Assembly: GCA_025201375.1 (NCBI GenBank)
Contig: JAIWZP010000010.1
Location: 62,001-126,000 of the forward strand
DNA from: Gongronella butleri
Taxonomy: Eukaryota; Mucoromycota; Mucoromycetes; Mucorales; Cunninghamellaceae
Direction of reading: 5' to 3'
DNA: 64,000 bases
Every line of letters starts with the position of its first letter. Within the stretch, counting starts at the first letter, position 1. The notes below the pieces were generated by a model that worked only from the letters and a program-made list of their open reading frames with translations, searched no databases and had not been told where the DNA came from. Shown here piece by piece: positions 33,133 to 44,693 of the stretch. The position numbers and the translations under genes were made by a program.

Positions 33133-36100
33133 TTAAGGCTCCTTCAGCCATTCGTGCTGCAAGACCTGTTCAATATTCCAGCGCTTGGCGACATCGCGTT
33201 CTAGCATATTGTTGATGAGGTCTAAAGAGAGGCCTGGTAAAACGCAAAAATAAAAAAAAAAATAGAGTAGACGTTGTCAATGGTGCGTTGTGGAGCTAGA
33301 AAAGCGAGCTTCTTACCATCAGTGAGAACAAAGGGGACGCGCAGCTCGCGCTCGAGGATTTCGTCAATATCGTAGAACGGGTTTTCGCGGTAAATAAGAG
33401 TATAGAGGAGAATGCCCAAAGCCCAGACGTCCTGAGGCGGGCCCTCATACGTGTGGCCCTTTAGGATCTCGGGCGCGGCATAATCCAGCGTGCCGACAAA
33501 GGTCTCATAGCGACGACCGCGCTTGACATAGGCGGCGCTGCCAAAATCGATGAGTCGGATGCGGCCATTCTGATCCAGCACGATGTTCTCGTCCTTGACG
33601 TCGCGATGCACAATGCCGTGCGAGTGCAGGTGATTCACAGCAAGCGCAATCTGCTTGAAGATGGCACGGATCTCAGACTCGAGCATTGTTTCCTTCAGCT
33701 CGATGTAGTCAAAGAGGTCCATCCCCGCGCCGTGCAGCGCCATCACAATGTAATAGTAATCGTCGTCCTCGAAATAGTCCACTATGATCGGTAGAAAAAA
33801 AATAGTGAGTGCGTCTTTTTTTTTTTTTAAACAAAAAGGGGTGGTGGCACATACACATGTCGCCACAATTGTCATGTGGAATCTTGCGTAACGTGTGTAG
33901 GATATGGATTTCAGCAGGGACCATTCCAAGCTTTCTGTCCCTTGTCCAACAATCGACCAAGATGCGAGACTTGATGACATATTTGATGACCACCTTTTGC
34001 TGCACGCGAAAAAAACAAACAAAATTTTGAGTTTGGCATTTTTCCATTCCATTTTTTCTCTCTCAATTCTCAATTCAAGGTTACCTTTGTGCCATCATCT
34101 TTTTTGACGGCGAGTTTCACCATGCCGTAAGCGCCCTGGCCAATTTCATCAAGAATGTCGTATTCATCAATGCATGACGTCTTTGTTTGGGCCGAATACT
34201 CGCCCATGATGCTGCTTGATGCCGAGGAAAACGCGCGCGGGCGGTGGTATGAGATGACGGATGATGGCGAGGACGGGGTAAGCGGAGAGGTGGGTGATTC
34301 AGTGACAGACGTGGCAAAGACGGGGCGTGAAAAGGTGGTGATGACGCGTGGCGACGATGATGCGGTGCTGGATGTGGTCGAATTGGTGGCTGTGGTGGTT
34401 GTGGTGGTGGTAGCATTGGTGCTGATGGCTGTGGCGGCGGTGGCGGGGGTGATTAATGCGGCTGCGACAGCTGCGGATGCGGATGGCGAAGTGACCAAAG
34501 CGTCTGCAGACTGGCAAGGAGTGGCGGAAGCGGAGGCGGAGGCGGAAACGGGAGAGATTTGTGCCGCGTCACACGATTCGGATTTGTTGGTGCGAGGGCT
34601 GACCAGCGACGATCGGCCAAAGGGCGCGGAGGGCTGGACCGACGTGTGATCATGCGCAGTCAGGCGGTCATCATCCTCATCCTCGTCCAAATTGGCAAGC
34701 CTCTTGGCCGTGGGCAACCCCAGCCCGTCATGTTGCGCAAGCTCCAGCGCAGGGCCCTCCATTTTGTGCCCCACACGACGAAAAGCGGCGTCGCGGTCAA
34801 ACGTGATCCAAAGCGCACAAAGCCCATCTTGCTCGCTCTCATCGACCAATTTCAGCTGCAATTGAATCTCAAACGACGTGCCGTCGCGATGGATGGCTAA
34901 AAGCACAGGCAATGCTTGCCCATTGGGAGTGTGCGTCAATTTCCGCCGTGGCCGGATTGTATCGTCGCTGCTGTCGTCATCCTCGTTGGCAATGCCAATG
35001 CCAATGCCCATGTTGGTGCTTTCGTCTGTCGAATCGGCAAGGAGCTTGCGGCAAATGATGTTGTTGATGATCATTCCGTGCTGCAATAAATCGTCACGTC
35101 GCAAACTGGCAAAAAGAGCCGGAAATTGTGGGAGCAAGTGGGCAATGGGTCGTTTGCCGGCCAATTCTTCCTGCGAGTACCCAAACATGTACTTTACAAA
35201 CGCGTCGTTGCATCCATCGATGATGCCGTCTTGCCGAACAGTGACAAGACCGGCCATCATGGGGATCGACGTGATTCGGATAGTAAAATAGCGACTGCGC
35301 GCTAGCGTCTGGTGTTGCAGGTCGTCCCTGGAGACGGCTACATTGGAAGCGCCGTCAAATAGCTTCGCCATGATGGGGAAATGCGCGTCCTGTCGAGTAC
35401 GACACCCAAAATACTTGCGCTCATTGATTGTTTGCCATTCATTCTTGCCGCCCAGTGACGGAATCAGCGTCTCAATCGATTGGCCCATCAATGCATCAGG
35501 TAAATAATCCAATAGAGTGTCCACACCTCGGTCAATGTAACAAATAAGGCCCTGTGTTGTTGGAAAAAAAAGAAGAAAAAAGAATAAAGAAGAAAAAAAA
35601 AGAAATAAAGCAAAAACGAGAAGCAAACAAACGGCATGAGCAAGCGCATCCTTCTTTTTTTGTTCTCCTGCGTTGCCTTGTGCGACGCTTCTTTTTTTTT
35701 TTTTTTTTTTTACCTGGGCATCGATGGAAACGTGCGTGACAGTCTCAAAGACCTCTTCAAATATCCAAATATATACAGACGAGCCCGTCTCATTGCGCTT
35801 TTCCTTGAGCCACAACGAGGCAGCTGATTTCGTCCCGTCTTCCTTAACAATGGGCAACTTTTATATAAAAAAAACAAGGTTGAGTCACTCTTTTGTGCAC
35901 CCGGGCAAAACGCTCAAGCGTTTTTTTTTCTCGTCATGCCACCCAATTTTTTTTTTGTTTGTTTGCGCATGCTTACCACGTTGCCGCACACAAGAACCAT
36001 GCCATCCATGCCATCTTCGGATCGGTCGAGCAATTCTTGCCTGCGGGTATGAATGATTTCGTGCAATCGTGTGCGGAATGACTCGTCAATGTAATGGAGC

Positions 36101-37057
36101 ACGGAGCGGCCGACCATGGATGTGGGCGGCTGGTTGTGGTCTGCGCCAAAGACAATGGGCGCGATGTTGTTGGACAGAATGATGTTCCAATCGTCATAGG
36201 TGGTGAGAATGGCCTGACTGTGCGGCATAAACCGCGATACATTGTGCAGTGCAGGATGTGGGAAGAGCGCAAGCGTCGGCTGCTGCAAATGCTGATGCGA
36301 TTCGTCGTCGGAAAGCGCACGATGCAAAGGAGCAGCATGAGGTACGGGCGATTCGGCCTTTTCATGCGGTGAAATGGACGTGTTGGCGGTGGATGTGGAT
36401 GAAGACGAGGACGATGGCCGTGACGACGCGTCCACTGTGCTTGCAGGGCTCGGCGTGGCTGGCGTCATGCGGAATTCGCCGCCGGGCAGGGATCGCCGCC
36501 GCCGAGCCGTGGTGGTCGTGGTCGCGACAGACGCAGACGCGCGCAATTGGACCACAGGACGCGAGCAACCCATGCTCTTTGTCTTGGAACGCCGCTGCGA
36601 ATCGTCGCCAGGCAAGCCAATGAGCGAATGCTTCATAAAATCCATGGATCGCGTCATGACGCGCTGTCGAAGCGCCACAAGATCCGTCGAAAGGTTGGAT
36701 GCGAACGAAAAGCTGTGTAATGATTCCTGAAGATGGTCCTGAGCCTGGTCGAGATGCGTCGCTTCGGATTCGCGCAATCGGAGCAGGGCGTCCGGTGCTG
36801 TGCGTGGCAATTTCATCGACGTTGTCCTAGTCATCGTACAAAAAAAAAAAGAGAGAGAAAAGGAAGGCATTAGCCCCCATCCAGTTCCTCCAATGGCTCC
36901 TTTTTTTATGTACCCTTCATTCGAATTGCTGTCCATGGCCGCCGTCATCGCGGCCTTTGGCTCCAAAGACGTCCCTAAAAGTCAAAGAATGAGCATCGAC
37001 GCGTAAGAATGGCCGTGCCTGAAAGCACATACCTTCCAAGACGTGGTGGTTGGTCAT
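33133..37057 (-). CDS. PAS-domain serine/threonine kinase (PAS kinase, Psk1/2-like)
   Basis: Nutrient-sensing kinase that in yeast controls sugar partitioning and translation. Exons complement(33133-33233, 33317-33781, 33855-33999, 34085-35551, 35714-35857, 35977-36826, 36914-36974, 37033-37057) join to 1085 residues. Exon 1 is 25 nt (MTNHHVLE). The N-terminal half has one PAS region (ILTTYDDWNIILSNNIAPIV ... RSVLHYIDESFRTRLHEI) and a second (MAGLVTVRQDGIIDGCNDAF, FGYSQEELAGKRPIAHLLPQ). The kinase starts CIDEYDILDEIGQGAYGMVK (Gly loop), with Lys in VVIKYVIKSR, the catalytic loop HGIVHRDVKDENIVLD, the DFG segment LIDFGSAAYV, GTLDYAAPEILKG and DVWALGILLY, and ends LQHEWLKEP. All catalytic residues are present. 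Two PAS regions before the kinase and the HGIVHRDVKDEN loop fit the PAS kinase family. Confidence 0.93.
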
Positions 37058-38222
37058 TCAATTAGCGGAGAATCTGAGGTGAGAATGGATAAAGAGAAAG
37101 AGCGCGTGTATACGAGCAGGTACAAGCGGTGCAAAGGGTGCAAGAGGTGAACAAGACGACAAACAAAGAGGGACCAAACAAGAAAAAGTTTGTTGGGGGT
37201 ACAAACAGAAGAAAGAAAGCAAGGCAAAGCGAAACAGCACAAAAGCAAGTAACGAGCGGACAAGATCCTTTTCAACTGAGTAGTAGAGGTCAAAAAGAGA
37301 AGAACGAGAGAGGAGGGGAACGAAGGAGAAGGGGACGGGTCACAAACGCAATCAACAACAGAAGAAAAAAAAGAAAAAGAAAAAAAATACAACAGGGCGG
37401 AGCATCACTTTTTTTTTTTTTTTTGGGATGGAAGGTGCCCTTTTTTCCTGCCCCGCCCGCCCTTTTTCCCAGCAATGCATTGGTTCCGAGGAAAACGAAA
37501 TCGCACATTCAATACCAATGGGTCAAGGGCCCACAAAAGAGGCGATCTTTCATGCCACAAAAAAAAACAAAAAAAAAACAAAAAAAATCTTAGGTAACCT
37601 GATCAACCCGCATCTCTTTTTCTCAGCGGCCTTGTCAATTGCGCAAATGAAAATGGCCTCCTTGGCCCTCCTGATCAGATGACGCACTCCCTAAAATAAA
37701 AATAAAAAGCTCTTTTCAAGTAGCCCAACACGAGCCCTCGTCTTGCCAAAGGATGAGATGGGACGCAAGGACACTTCGCACGCGCACACGCACACGCACA
37801 CGCACGCACCACCCCAATTACCCTCCACCATGCCCAATTCCATCTTTTTCGACGTCATTGGGCTTTTCCCCGTCGCAAAACGCGCGGACCTGCCGACCGG
37901 ACGGCCAAAAGGGCCACACGTCATGCACGCCAGCCAACCTGGGCAGCCGGCATGACATGTTTTTTTAGCGCTGCCAATTCATTGTTGTCTATTCAAGGCC
38001 ACGGCACGGTAATGATTTGTTTGTGACAAAATGTACAAAAAAAAAAATTAAGGAGGCCAAAGCGGGGCATGGCTTTCTCGCCATAAAAAGGTCGTGTGGC
38101 TCCCCTTTTTTCGCATTTTTTTTTTTTTTTTTTACACATATTTTTCATCTTTTTTTTTTTTTTTGCCACGCTTTCATCACCACCATTGCTGTTCAAAGTT
38201 CTTGCTTCCTTCCTTTTGTTCC
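37058..38222. other. Divergent intergenic region
   Basis: No gene. Separates the minus-strand PAS kinase start from the plus-strand orphan gene. Holds purine-rich DNA (37080-37390), a T-run near 37411-37424, a (CACACG)n-like repeat at about 37779-37805 and several T-runs just before 38223, forming a pyrimidine-rich leader for the downstream gene. Confidence 0.6.
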
Positions 38223-39116
38223 ATGACCTACTCGGATTACTCGCTGTACCAAGCGCCATCCATGCCGCCGGCGTCGTGGCTAACAAGGTTCTCTGTGCAC
38301 AAGTTCAAGCGCCGCTGGGCTCCCGGCAGCAACAGCAAGGGCATCTCCGCCGCGTCGCCGACGACGCGTGACATGGACGATGCCGATCACGTCTCCATTG
38401 TATCTGCGCCGGGCAGCCTGCCGTCGCCCATCTCGTCGGCCGTTGTGTCCGAAATCACCCCATCGCCATCCACATCCACGTCGTCCTGGTCCTCCATCGA
38501 GTCCATCGCAAAGGCCACCGTCACCACAACGGCCACCGCACTCACTAGCAGCACGACGCATAAACTCCCCTTGACACCAACCATGACGACCTGCGACGAC
38601 GACGACAATGACGACGCATCTGACAGTGAGCCTGACGACATCATCTTGCCCGCCCTGCACGCACCTCGGTCCAATCTGCTCCAGGGCTACTTTTTGGATA
38701 GGCCATTGCCGACCCAGAGGAGGCGCGTCGCACGCGAATGGCAACAAAAGCAACAAAAGTATCAAGATCGTCATCCATCTACTGCAGACCCAGCCCACCA
38801 TGACCTCAATTCCCTTGCAGAAAGCGCATTTCCCTATTTTATCGGCTCGTCGGCCGCCAGTGACCAGCACGCCGACCTCATCCACAAAATCCAGGGAAAA
38901 CTAGCCTATTGCGCGACTGCCATGGACCCCAGCCTCGTGCAGCTGGCAAAAGACGTCCTGAGCTATATTCATGATTACGCGCCGGTCGCACCAGAGCTCA
39001 GGAGACTTGAGCCCAAGCTAGATGCCTGTGTGCGCATCCGTGGCGGCGCTAATGGGCGTCAGCACGACAAACCAGCATTTCAATCATCATCTTCATCATC
39101 ACCTCTCGCCCTTTAG
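38223..39116 (+). CDS. Uncharacterised Ser/Thr-rich protein
   Basis: A single exon of 297 residues from the ATG at 38223 (MTYSDYSLYQAPSMPPASWL), preceded by a T-rich leader. The first about 140 residues are Ser/Thr/Pro-rich, then an acidic run (CDDDDNDDASDSEPDDIILP), a basic segment (RRRVAREWQQKQQKYQDR), and a C-terminal part that looks folded and helical (LIHKIQGKLAYCATAMDPSL, VQLAKDVLSYIHDYAPVAPE). No signal peptide, membrane helix or recognised domain. I cannot assign a function. Confidence 0.6.
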   Translation: MTYSDYSLYQAPSMPPASWLTRFSVHKFKRRWAPGSNSKGISAASPTTRDMDDADHVSIVSAPGSLPSPISSAVVSEITPSPSTSTSSWSSIESIAKATVTTTATALTSSTTHKLPLTPTMTTCDDDDNDDASDSEPDDIILPALHAPRSNLLQGYFLDRPLPTQRRRVAREWQQKQQKYQDRHPSTADPAHHDLNSLAESAFPYFIGSSAASDQHADLIHKIQGKLAYCATAMDPSLVQLAKDVLSYIHDYAPVAPELRRLEPKLDACVRIRGGANGRQHDKPAFQSSSSSSPLAL

Positions 39117-39872
39117 ACCAAGTTGCCATATCCGTTGTATATTTTTTGTTCTTGCCTCTGCCGATCTCATTTGTAGAAGGACCCTTTTTTTCGTCTTTCT
39201 TTACCATGACACCAACCCCCTCTCCCTAATCTTTGTTCCAAACATAGTACACAGCATTTTTGCCCTTTGTGAAATAACCTCCTCCTCCGCGTCCCTCTCC
39301 TCCCTGTTGACATTTTGCTCCTTAGTTTTGCCTTTTTCTCTGTAAATACATCAGTCCTCTCCTCCCCAATAAAAGCTCATTGACTCACATCCATGGCGCC
39401 GCCGCTGTCGTTGAAATGGGCAAAAGTTTGACAGAAGCATTTTGCATTTTAATGTCAATGACATTTGTCGTGGCCGATAAGCGTCGTCACCAAAACGGGC
39501 ATGACATTGCATGAATTCACACGCCCAAAATCGCCTCTTGCCTCCTTTTTTTTTTTTTTTTGGAATCCCTCGCCTCGGATAGATGCAGATTGGGACACAC
39601 AAAATGCCACAGAACCCGCCAGACGCCACATGCCCTGCTGCTTCTTTTTTAATTTCATGCAAAAAAAAAGAATCAAGTTCGCCTCCTTGATTGAATTGTC
39701 TAAAACCACCCCCTTTTTTCTTTTTAGCAGAGCCGCATCCCTTTGAATATGCCGTGCTGATGGAGGGTCATCAATGATCATGAAAGAAAAAATAAATCAA
39801 GTTGGCAAGGAGGTGTGAAAAATGGCCAATGCATGTGCCTTTCTTTTTTTTTTTTTTTGTTCCCAGCGCCAT
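39117..39872. other. 3' flank, no gene seen
   Basis: Pyrimidine-rich DNA after the orphan gene, an AATAAA-like sequence at 39369 and T-runs at 39546-39560 and 39843-39858. Open frames are short and low-complexity. Confidence 0.5.
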
Positions 39873-40160
39873 TCACGCGTGCATGCCTGATGCACGACGC
39901 AGATCCATTTCATCTTCGGGCATGATGCCTTGAAAGGCATTGCCATTGTGCTTTTGCCTCGTCTCCTCGCCAAATGAGGAACAAGTTGCCGCCTCATCGA
40001 GCCCAAAATCACCACACTCGAGGACAATGGTGCCTGTCAATTGTACGGACAAATGGATCGTCGATTCAATGTTTGAGTCATGCAGCGTAGCAGCTACCGG
40101 TTCAACCGTAGATCTGGAAAACTTGACTAGATGGTAGTAGATGGTGATTTTGGCGGCAAA
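39873..40160 (-). pseudogene. Terminal exon of a truncated gene
   Basis: The minus strand holds an open frame of about 95 codons without a start codon, ending at TGA 39873-39875. It reads like real protein: TIYYHLVKFSRSTVEPVAAT, LHDSNIESTIHLSVQLTGTI, VLECGDFGLDEAATCSSFGE, then GIMPEDEMDLRRASGMHA. TTTTCCAG near 40115 could be its acceptor. Upstream (from about 40275) the DNA turns into TACAGTATACAGT-rich repeat sequence, so the 5' part of the gene appears lost. The family is not recognised. Confidence 0.45.
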
Positions 40161-40489
40161 TCAGATTTAAATGACCAAACACACACCACATTTGCCCAAA
40201 ATGCACCCTGATGTGAATTAACAACCTAGAACCTCCTGATGGACTCGAGTTGCAGCGGTCAAGAGTGTGCTACGTACAGTATACAGTATGCAAATCCAAA
40301 ATCTGCCGTGGTCGATCTCCCAAACCAAAATCGAAAAATTGGGTCTCGAAATCCACTTCAAAGTTCAAACTCTTCCACGGATAAATGGGCATAGGGAAAA
40401 ACCACCAAAAAAAAAGGCCAACAAAGAGTGGGAATCACATGCTGGTTGACGAGCAATCACTGATTTTCGTTCAAATTTACAGGCGATTT

Positions 40490-40640
40490 GCTTATACAGT
40501 AACAACGCGGTCAAAAAGCTGCAATGACACGTCCACAAGAAAGATCGGTGCATGGATTTGATTCGTATAGTAACAGAAGGCGCGTGTGACGCGACGTTTG
40601 ACGCAATTATCACGCCTCGCTCGAAATTGTCTATGATTTT
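40490..40640 (-). repeat. Reverse-oriented fragment of repeat family 2
   Basis: The reverse complement matches copy D around 22950-23060: CGCGTCAAACGTCGCGTCAC against CGCGTCAAGCGTCAAGTTAC, and CAAATCCATGCACC against CAAATCTATGCACC. The only reversed copy of this family seen in the window. Confidence 0.6.
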
Positions 40641-41634
40641 GATACAGTGTCAAGATGCCAAAAAACATTTTTTTCACTGATCAACATTGCCCACGTATGG
40701 TATCATACCGGGAGTACACATCAAGCAGCCGTACTCCCTCTTTTAAATGATGATGTATTGTTTGCGGAGGCAAAGACACTCTTCGTTGTAGCGTCTTTCT
40801 TCAGTTCTTGAGTCGAAAAATACAGTAAGATCTCAATCGGCAATCGCATTGAATTTCATTGAGATGATGCGGAGGCTACGCCGCTTGCTTGTTTTCATCC
40901 ATTGGTGTGACAGGGCGAATGATCAATGTACCGTACAGTACTGTACCTACGTACTTTTTTTATGTGAGTCGCTGAATGTCAACAAATATGATACTGTATT
41001 ACTGTATGATAGCCACTATGTCAAGGTGGTGTTGAAAACCAGCAGAGGTCGTCCATTGAGTCGCTGTGCTCCAGATGAATCCGTGGAAATATTTCGATAT
41101 TTTCACAAATTCAGCAATGGCTCTCGAAATATTGTGCGGATCGGGATAAAACGGGCAGCAGCATTCGAAAGAGACGCGATCGAACGTTATTTACGGATCA
41201 ATGTTTGATTGCCCCCCGATGCGCGATCTTTGTACAGTACGCTTGTGAAAGCCGTTCAAACATTACAGAACTTTTCAAGCTCATTGTTCTCGGCAGCAGC
41301 GGATTGGACAACACATGGCGCTTTGCCCTATTGAATCTTTTTCAAATGAGACAGTTTCATCGATGAATGGCTAAAACTCGCAGAAATTTTTTTTGTATGA
41401 ATGATTATCATACAACAGTAGTAGTTTACTGTATGGACTTCAACTAATCATTTTCGGTATTAATAACAATGATGGGGGTAATATGATAATCAGAGAAAAG
41501 GAGAAACAGAGGGGGGAGGGTGCAGTACGTGGTGGGGCGGGGATAGGGCGTTTTAGCCTGTCAAAGTCGTGGATTCCTTGTTAATACTGTAACATTTTTA
41601 ACGTGGTATTTCTAGACAGCGAGGATGGAAACGT

Positions 41635-42736
41635 TCATGAAGGGGAGATTTTCCGGGGGGCAGCGGGAGGGGTGGCATAGCCAGTCTCTGATCTTCGTGT
41701 TATGGACGTGGACGTTGAATTCCATGCGTTTGCGAATCCAAATCGCAAGTTTCGGGGGGAATTGAAAATCATGTGCATGTCATCATCTTCAGCTTGGTAA
41801 GTGCAGCAGCAGCATGCGGGCGTGGGCGCGTGGATGTTGTTGTGGCGGTATAGATGGGCTGTGGTGGTGGGGAGACTTTCATGCATGTACAGTAAAAAAC
41901 GCCACCAAATCGTGAGTGTGCGGTGTGGTGAGATGATGGCAGGGTGGCCCCACAGTCTCTTCCAATCCTTCGGCTTGCATTCATCACGATACTGTATGGC
42001 GTGACACGGGGTCCCGCTTGATGGTGTCTGGGCGTCGCTGGGGGCAGTTGAAAACGTGGCTGGATGGATGCATGGTGTGGCGGCGCCAATAATCAGTAGT
42101 ACTGTACTGGTTTCTTGGCGAGCGCCGAGCGGGGGGGGTATTACAGTACAGTATGCGCGTCTCATCATCAAGGCATCTGAGGCCCAGCCTGCTGGCGTGT
42201 CTCGTATGGAATCGAGGATCATTTCCATGCGTTTTCGCCAGCAGGGGAAAGTTGTTGCAAGGCGAGGGGTGCAGTGGGCGCTGCGGCCGCAGTCCATAGA
42301 TCATCTGTCGCGTATACAGTAGTAGTATCCGCGATGCAAGGCGCCACCACCAAAGAAGCTGAGCAGTGGGTCGGTGGTGTTCGACGGGTCGCGCAGGAAG
42401 CGTTTGCAAAAGTGAATCTGGAGGGCCTTTTGTTGGGTTTCTGGGTCGATCGCACCTAGCCCACCTTCCTCCTTAGGCATCGTGTCACAGCCGGCCAAGG
42501 TGGTGTTGTTGTTGGGATAAAGGGTATCCGGCATCATCAGAGTGGAGCGTGCTGTTGCGCGGAGCGTCCTCATCCAGTTGCGGGGAGCAGGAGGGGTTAT
42601 CATATTCGCAAAACATGCCATGTCTTGGAAAGTACACTACAGTAATTGCATTTGTGACCAGAATAAAAAGACTGGTCCCACGGATCATCGATACAGCAAG
42701 TTGCGTGAGCGGATGGTCTTGCAGTGGATGCGGCAC
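41635..42736 (-). pseudogene. 3' fragment of a LINE (non-LTR retrotransposon) ORF2
   Basis: The minus strand encodes remains of the region after the reverse transcriptase domain. KEEGGLGAIDPETQQKALQ resembles the conserved segment that follows the RT domain in fungal LINEs. PKDWKRLWGHPAIISPHRTL with TIWWRFLLYMHESLPTTTAH, ending in PACCCCTYQAEDDDMHMIFN, resembles the reverse-transcriptase zinc-binding (zf-RVT) domain with its Cys/His pattern. The frame 42621 to 41635 is broken once by an in-frame TGA (42303-42301); upstream, 42736-42485 is in another frame. The RT core and 5' end are absent, as is typical of 5'-truncated copies. No recognisable poly-A tail. Confidence 0.7.
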
Positions 42737-42975
42737 TATTTCATCAACATCTTTGATCGCAATTTGCTTGCTCGGGAACGGTCTAATAAATTTGTAATAT
42801 TTTTTATTCCAGTTTTGCTAACAAACATGGGGACAAAGCACCTAATGAGATGACTTGCGGCGCGCTAGCTTGTGTTCTAACTTTTTGCATCGGTGGTTTT
42901 TTTGCCAGGCTGCAGGAGCAGCCCACCACCACTCAGCGCACAAAAATGTGCAAAATAAAAAAAATAAAAAAATAC

Positions 42976-43512
42976 GCCGACTTTGAATTTTGGGGTACGA
43001 TTTATCCTTTTTGGAGTCCTCCCCTTTTTTATGCCGTCGTTCCCCACCATGTATTTTATTCTCTTTTTTTTCTTTTGTTTTTTTGCAAGTTTGCATGCAC
43101 AGATCTTCCTCCTCATGGATGGAGACAGAAGTGAGCAGTCGTCGTGTTTTACTTTAGTTGCAAAGGTGCACTTCTTTATGTTTCTGTGAAAGCGTCTGAA
43201 GTTGTTTGACCATACAGTCCACTTAGAACGCATCGCACCAAAAAACGACATGTCAAAAGAGAGAAAATAGACGTGCGAGAGAGAGGGCTGGAAAAAAAGT
43301 CGCAACTACAGTATTGACTGAGTGACGACGAGCGCGCGACTGTGCTTGTGAGAAGCCGTTCTACTGAACAAATTAGAGCAAGAGAGACAAACCGTAATAT
43401 CATAAAAAGATACGTAAAAACCATTGTTGTTGGTCGATCTAAGGACGGAGCACGCAAAAAAAAGGGAGGACTCCAAAAAAGGATAAATCGTACCCTAAAA
43501 TTCAAAATTGGC
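42976..43512. mobile_element. 537-bp MITE-like element with long TIRs and an 8-bp target duplication
   Basis: Left end (42976-43028) begins GCCGACTTTGAATTTTGGGG; the reverse complement of the right end (43512-43458) begins GCCAATTTTGAATTTTAGGG. The TIRs continue for about 50 bp with few mismatches (both contain GGGTACGATTTATCC and GGAGTCCTCCC). The element is flanked by perfect 8-bp repeats AAAAATAC at 42968-42975 and 43513-43520. In repeat copies A and B the corresponding site is uninterrupted. Internal frames are under about 150 codons with no transposase motif, so it is non-autonomous. An 8-bp duplication fits hAT- or Mutator-like transposition; the long TIR favours the latter. Confidence 0.85.
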
Positions 43513-44275
43513 AAAAATACGTATCGTAAAAATTCCATGCAATCCACCACCTTAATTTTGAAGTGTCAAACCTTAAATTTTTGCAAAAAAATCTTGCCCA
43601 AAGCAGGCAATTTTCTCAGTCGATCGCCGTTCATGCGTCACTCTTTGGAGGGGTTTCTTACTTTGAGGCGGCTTGCCATTTTGTCTGTCAAGAGCAAATT
43701 GTCGGAGTTGCCAGTTTGGGATGCATTGATCACTCGGAGTTCGAAAAATTTCAAATTTGGCATTTTCTGAGATTGAAATGTGTGACCCCTGAGTGACCCC
43801 TGAATTTTTCAAAAGTGGCCGTAGCAATTTGGTGTTTTAAGCTTTTTTGTTGCAAAATCTGCGCTGAGTTCGATGCAGCTCATTTTGAGCGGGGGCGACC
43901 ACGCAGATGGAAAGATGAATGCAAAATAGGATAAACCCAAGGTTTTTGGCATTTTCAAGTCCAAAAAAAATCGGTCGGGTCCGTCCTGAACACTGATCCG
44001 TAATTTACCGGTATGCCGTGACGCATTTTTCATTAGCGGGCAGGCAGGCTGTAAAAAAATTTCTGGAGGCACAGCAAGCCCTCAGAGTTCTGAAAACACG
44101 CTTTACAGTATTATCGCATTCGAACGGCAAATGCGTGCTTTTTTTTGTACAGTGTAGTACTGTATTGCGCTTCTGAAAGAATTTTACTTTGACGGCGCTC
44201 GTCAGGTTCTGCGCTTCTGCCCACTGATATTAAAAAACGAACGGATCAAGTACTACTGTACCTTTGCATTTAAAA

Positions 44276-44693
44276 TCGCAAAATCATAATGAAAATCATG
44301 CTTCCCAGCTTCCGTGCGTGCAATTTTCTTGGGCGCTTGCTACATCAATCGCTTTCTTTTTCAAGCAGACAGAGGGTACGGTACGCTGCTTTCGCCATTT
44401 CCAAGTAGTGGTGTACAATCACATACAGCGCCGGCGTCATCATGCAACAAAAACGAGGGCATTACAGTATTCCAGTCTTTGGCCTTGGCGCCTTGCCAAG
44501 TGTTGTGCAAGGACTTTTCCATCAAGCTGCTTCGTCGTTGGCAATGCATTCCCATAGTGCCGGTGTGCCGTTAATTATGAAATGGGATCAATGGCTAAAA
44601 AAAGCCACGCAACGTGCAAAACGGCCCATAATTAATAAGTTATCCATTTAATTTTTATTATAATGTTGTTATGCGTTGGGGCAAAAAGGGGAT
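44276..44693. other. Intergenic, repeat edge to SER1 3' flank
   Basis: No gene seen. Contains a TACAGTA motif (44464) and AT-rich DNA before the stop of the phosphoserine aminotransferase gene. Confidence 0.5.

Larger units (their letters stand above)
41105..44275 (+). repeat. Dispersed repeat family 1, copy C (with nested insertions)
   Basis: Matches copies A and B in pieces: 41105-41380, about 42640-42975 and 43521-44275. A degenerate LINE fragment separates the first two, and a 537-bp TIR element separates the second and third. Landmarks include ATTCAGCAATGGCTC (41114), CGGTCTAATAAATTTG (42780), CAGTCGATCGCCGTTCATGC (43617) and GTGACCCCTGAGTGACCCCT (43783). Confidence 0.8.
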
